Positions 61,518-64,000 of a DNA stretch of 64,000 nt are shown piece by piece. Made by a program: the position numbers and the translations under genes. Each line of letters opens with the position of its first letter. Position 1 is the stretch's first letter. Source of the DNA: Bifidobacterium polysaccharolyticum (lineage in GTDB: Bacteria; Actinomycetota; Actinomycetes; Actinomycetales; Bifidobacteriaceae); NCBI RefSeq assembly GCF_016101585.1, contig NZ_JACFQG010000003.1, positions 249,826-313,825 of the forward strand, in the 5' to 3' direction. The notes beneath the pieces are model-generated. The model was not told the origin of the DNA, did not search any database, and was given only the letters and a program-made list of their open reading frames with translations.

Positions 61518-62918
61518 ATGCATAAGCTATTTCGGCTTTCGGATAATAATACCACAGTCTCTACGGAAGTGGTAGCAGGCATCACCACCTTCTTTGCCAT
61601 GGCCTACATCATTGTGGTCAATCCTTCGGTGCTTTCCACGGCGGGCATGCCCTGGGGTGCCGTCTTTCTCGCCACTCTGATCGCTGCGATCATCGGCACC
61701 CTGATCATGGGACTGGTGGCCAACGTGCCCTACGGCGTGGCGCCAGGAGTCGGGCTGGATGCCTTCTTCACCTTCACCGTGGTCAAGGGGCTGGGCTTCA
61801 CCTGGCAGCAGACCATGTGCATGGTCTTCCTGTGCGGCCTGATCAACATCCTGGTCACGGCCACCAAGCTGCGCAAGATGATCATCCAGGCCATTCCGCC
61901 CCTGCTTCAGCACGCCATCGGCGGCGGCATCGGCGTCTTCATCGCCTATGTGGGTCTGCTCAATGTGGGCATCATCAAGTTCACACCCGACAAGACCTCG
62001 GCAGCAGGTGCCAACCCTGGACTGACCACCTTCAACACACCAGGAGTCATCCTCTTCGTCATTGGCTTGTTGCTGACCGTCTTCCTCCTGATCTTCAAGT
62101 TCAAGGGTCATTTGGGCTTCATCAACAAAGGTGCCTTTGTCATCGCCATCATCGCGGTCACGCTGCTGGGCATTCCCATGGGGGTCACCAGCATGGCCAA
62201 GTCGGTCGATCTGGGCCAGGCCTGGTCACAGCTGCCGCAGACCTTCCTGGCCATTTTCAGTCCGGAGGGCTTCCCTGCTCTCTTCTCTGACCCGGCCAAG
62301 CTGCCAGTGGTTCTGGTGACCATCTTCGCCTTCTCCCTGTCGGACACCTTCGACACCATCGGTACCTTTGTGGGCACCGGCCGGCGCTCAGGCATCTTCT
62401 CCGCCGAAGACGAGCAGGCTCTGGAAACCGGTCGTGGTTTCAGCTCCAAGATGGACAAGGCCCTGTTCGCCGATGCCACCGCAACCTCCATCGGCGCCCT
62501 CTTCGGCACCTCCAACACCACTACCTATGTGGAGTCTGCAGCGGGCATTGCAGCTGGTGGCCGAACCGGACTGACCTCGGTGGTCATCGCCGCCTGCTTT
62601 GCGCTCAGTGCCGTCTTCGCCCCCTTGATTTCGGCCGTGCCATCGGCGGCCACCGCACCCGTCCTGGTCATTGTGGGTTGCATGATGATGAGCTCCTTCG
62701 CTGAGATCGAGTGGGGCGAGCTGTCTGAGGCCATTCCGGCCTTCTTCACGGCCATCTTCATGGGCTTCGCCTACTCCATCTCCTATGGCGTGGCTGCCGG
62801 TTTCATCACCTACTGCCTGACCATGGTCTGCAAGCGCAAGGGCAAGGAGGTCCACCCCATCATCTGGGCGGTCTCGGCCCTCTTCATCCTGGACTTCGTT
62901 CTCCAGGCCGTGCTCTAG
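61518..62918 (+). CDS. NCS2 family purine permease (PbuG/AzgA type)
   Basis: Guanine/hypoxanthine/adenine:H+ symporter-type protein of 466 residues with about 12-14 helices. TEVVAGITTFFAMAYIIVVNPSVL, GVAPGVGLDAFFTFTV, LSDTFDTIGTFVGTGRRSG and ALFGTSNTTTYVESAAGIAAGGRTGLTS are AzgA/PbuG signatures, distinguishing it from uracil/xanthine NCS2 members. ATG 61518 follows AAGGAA. Confidence 0.93.
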   Translation: MHKLFRLSDNNTTVSTEVVAGITTFFAMAYIIVVNPSVLSTAGMPWGAVFLATLIAAIIGTLIMGLVANVPYGVAPGVGLDAFFTFTVVKGLGFTWQQTMCMVFLCGLINILVTATKLRKMIIQAIPPLLQHAIGGGIGVFIAYVGLLNVGIIKFTPDKTSAAGANPGLTTFNTPGVILFVIGLLLTVFLLIFKFKGHLGFINKGAFVIAIIAVTLLGIPMGVTSMAKSVDLGQAWSQLPQTFLAIFSPEGFPALFSDPAKLPVVLVTIFAFSLSDTFDTIGTFVGTGRRSGIFSAEDEQALETGRGFSSKMDKALFADATATSIGALFGTSNTTTYVESAAGIAAGGRTGLTSVVIAACFALSAVFAPLISAVPSAATAPVLVIVGCMMMSSFAEIEWGELSEAIPAFFTAIFMGFAYSISYGVAAGFITYCLTMVCKRKGKEVHPIIWAVSALFILDFVLQAVL

Positions 62919-63020
62919 AACAGAAATTCAGCCTATCGTATCTGTCCCGATTGTGTAGGTTGTGATCTTAGCGATCTGCAGACTGGGAAGGCTGATAGGG
63001 AAAGCTAGACATGAGACCGC

Positions 63021-63059
63021 AGTGAAGCTCCGCCACGTGTGTAGTGGCGGAGCCTCACT
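63021..63059. terminator. Strong hairpin downstream of the NCS2 permease gene
   Basis: GCTCCGCCAC (63027-63036) pairs perfectly with GTGGCGGAGC (63044-63053), extended by AGTGA/TCACT after one mismatch, giving a stem of about 16 base pairs around a 7-base loop. T-rich sequence after it is weak (TTGTTC). It probably terminates the permease transcript about 100 bases after its stop codon. Confidence 0.65.
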
Positions 63060-63557
63060 TGTTCATGCTCTGATGAGAAGTGATTTTCCAAGAAGGTGTC
63101 CCTGTATCTGCTTCTGTGGGTCAGCTCTCGTTTCGATCGACCATCTTTGCTTAGTGTTTCAACGTGCTGTCGACTGGCCATCAGACCGGTGGCTGCATGT
63201 GGCGATTCCGACATGAAAGATCAAGCGACGATGCTTAAGTGAATTATGAGTGCAATAGTCTCGTCGCTGGGTTCTAGAGCCTTATCATGCTTCCATGAGA
63301 TGTCTACAGTCGTGAGGTCCATGAAGTCGTTGTCTTGCTAGTAGAGAGACAGCTGGTTCCAATGGGTCATCGGGCACCGTGGAAAGATGAAATGCTTCGT
63401 TTAATCGGGGAGAGACACTGGGTCAGGGGAGCAAACCGTCAATGCACCATACGCTAATCCTTGGTCCTTGTCGACCATCCTCTTGGTCTTAGATTCAGTA
63501 AATCTGGAGAAGATGATCAAAACGGCCTGATTATTCTGGATCATTATTGGTTCGTGT

Positions 63558-63598
63558 AAAAAATCCCCGGCAGACTGGTGGAAGTCTGCCGGGGATTC
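63558..63598 (-). terminator. Terminator of the wall transglycosylase gene
   Basis: Read on the minus strand, ATCCCCGGCAGACT pairs perfectly with AGTCTGCCGGGGAT around a six-base loop and is followed by TTTTTTACAC. It ends transcription about 30 bases after the stop at 63624. Confidence 0.92.
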
Positions 63599-63623
63599 TT
63601 GGTTTAGGCCGTGTGAAAACGGA

Positions 63624-64000
63624 TCAGTACCAGTTGGATGCCTGGGATTGAGCCCAAGCACCACAAGGGGTCCCATAACGGCCCTGGATATAGCCCAGTC
63701 CCCAAACAATCTGGGTATGAGCATCAGTCTGCCAGTTGGGACCGGCCGAGGCCATCTTGCTGCCGGGCAATGCCTGAGGAATGCCATAAGCGCCTGATGG
63801 GTTGGATGCGTTGGTTCGCCAGCCGGACTCCTTATTCCACAGCTGCACCAGGCAGGTGAACTGGTCTTCTCCCCAGCCGCGGGAGGTGACCAGACCGTGG
63901 GCGATGCTTTGGGCTTCGCCCACAGGGACTGTAGTGGTGGTCGAGCCGGCCTGTGCGGGGGTGCCACCGCCGGTGCCCACAAGGACCACCTTGTCGACGG
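63624..64000 (-). CDS. Cell-wall transglycosylase with G5 domain (C-terminal part only)
   Basis: The gene enters from beyond base 64000; 125 C-terminal residues are visible. The visible part starts VDKVVLVGTGGGTP, the end of a G5 domain, followed by a Thr-rich linker and a lytic-transglycosylase-like domain: CLVQLWNKESGWRTNASNPSGAYGIPQALPGSKMASAGPNW, then GLGYIQGRYGTPCGAW. The catalytic Glu is in NKESGW. This is the C-terminal domain of aggregation-promoting-factor-like/Rpf-like wall proteins common in bifidobacteria, secreted and active on peptidoglycan. An internal GTG at 63989 should not be taken as the start. Confidence 0.88.
   Translation of the reverse strand, partial: VDKVVLVGTGGGTPAQAGSTTTTVPVGEAQSIAHGLVTSRGWGEDQFTCLVQLWNKESGWRTNASNPSGAYGIPQALPGSKMASAGPNWQTDAHTQIVWGLGYIQGRYGTPCGAWAQSQASNWY

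Larger units (their letters stand above)
62919..63623. other. Long intergenic region between convergent NCS2 permease and wall transglycosylase genes
   Basis: About 700 bases with no convincing gene. It contains two hairpins, one at 63021-63059 and one at 63558-63598. Short open frames occur on both strands (for example 62962-63216 and 63005-63214), but none has a good ribosome site or recognisable sequence. The central part is AT-richer than the coding regions and could be a decayed gene or hold an RNA gene. Confidence 0.45.

Noticed and set aside
63401-63982. 193-residue frame on the minus strand overlapping the wall transglycosylase
   Set aside because: It is the alternative frame of the transglycosylase gene and runs through that gene's terminator.
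1-64000. CRISPR arrays, insertion sequences, prophage or restriction-modification genes
   Set aside because: No regularly spaced repeats, transposase, phage structural or methylase/restriction genes were seen.

Overview
The window looks like a chromosomal segment of a high-GC Gram-positive bacterium, most probably a Bifidobacterium or close relative. The basis is the actinobacterial core content and order (rimM-khpA-rpsP and ffh; ilvB-ilvN; rnc, rpmF, yceD, a DivIVA-like gene and coaD; a DUF3039 gene), a sugar economy built on LacI regulators and ABC importers, an araB-araD-araA operon, sortase-dependent pili, and a wall transglycosylase of the type common in bifidobacteria. The species cannot be fixed from the sequence alone.

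Layout: 0-0.3 kb, start of a membrane protein leaving the window. 0.6-3.7 kb, lutABC (lactate oxidation). 3.8-7.9 kb, minus-strand translation and secretion genes (rimM, khpA, rpsP, an exo/endonuclease-phosphatase-like membrane protein, ffh). 8.0-17.5 kb, a catabolic island: two complete binding-protein ABC sugar importers, a four-helix membrane protein, a DUF2961/GH172-type enzyme and a LacI regulator. 17.5-33.4 kb, core metabolism and RNA genes (cysS, class I amidotransferase-like, ABC-F ATPase, O-acetyltransferase, ilvNB, rnc, rpmF, yceD, DivIVA-like, coaD, aldo/keto reductase, pncB, rph, rdgB). 33.6-36.6 kb, a 974-residue LPLTG wall-anchored protein, then tRNA-Leu and tRNA-Thr. 36.9-42.1 kb, sugar-phosphate and core genes (mannose-1-phosphate guanylyltransferase, pgi, rplS, lepB, rnhB). 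42.2-47.3 kb, LacI regulator plus araBDA for L-arabinose. 47.5-52.3 kb, a pilus locus (major pilin, LAATG-anchored minor pilin, class C sortase). 52.4-55.8 kb, aldo/keto reductase, secreted DUF1524 nuclease, MFS exporter. 56.1-60.0 kb, pstSCAB phosphate importer. 60.1-64.0 kb, AEC transporter, a small charged protein, an NCS2 purine permease, and the 3' part of a G5/transglycosylase wall protein.

How it fits together: the 8-17.5 kb island probably imports an oligosaccharide through two importers and cleaves it with the GH172-type enzyme. Two different kinds of palindromic operator precede its two importer operons. The arabinose operon has its own LacI regulator and two stacked palindromes at the promoter. 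Surface genes (LPLTG protein, pilins, sortase) are visibly less GC-rich than the housekeeping genes. In the pilus locus each gene is separated from the next by a strong hairpin terminator, which is unusual for a pilus cluster.

The most promising lead for something undescribed is the GH172 island with its unrecognised four-helix protein. The terminator-partitioned pilus locus with mixed LPLTG/LAATG sorting signals comes second. No CRISPR array, insertion sequence, prophage or recognisable anti-phage system was seen.
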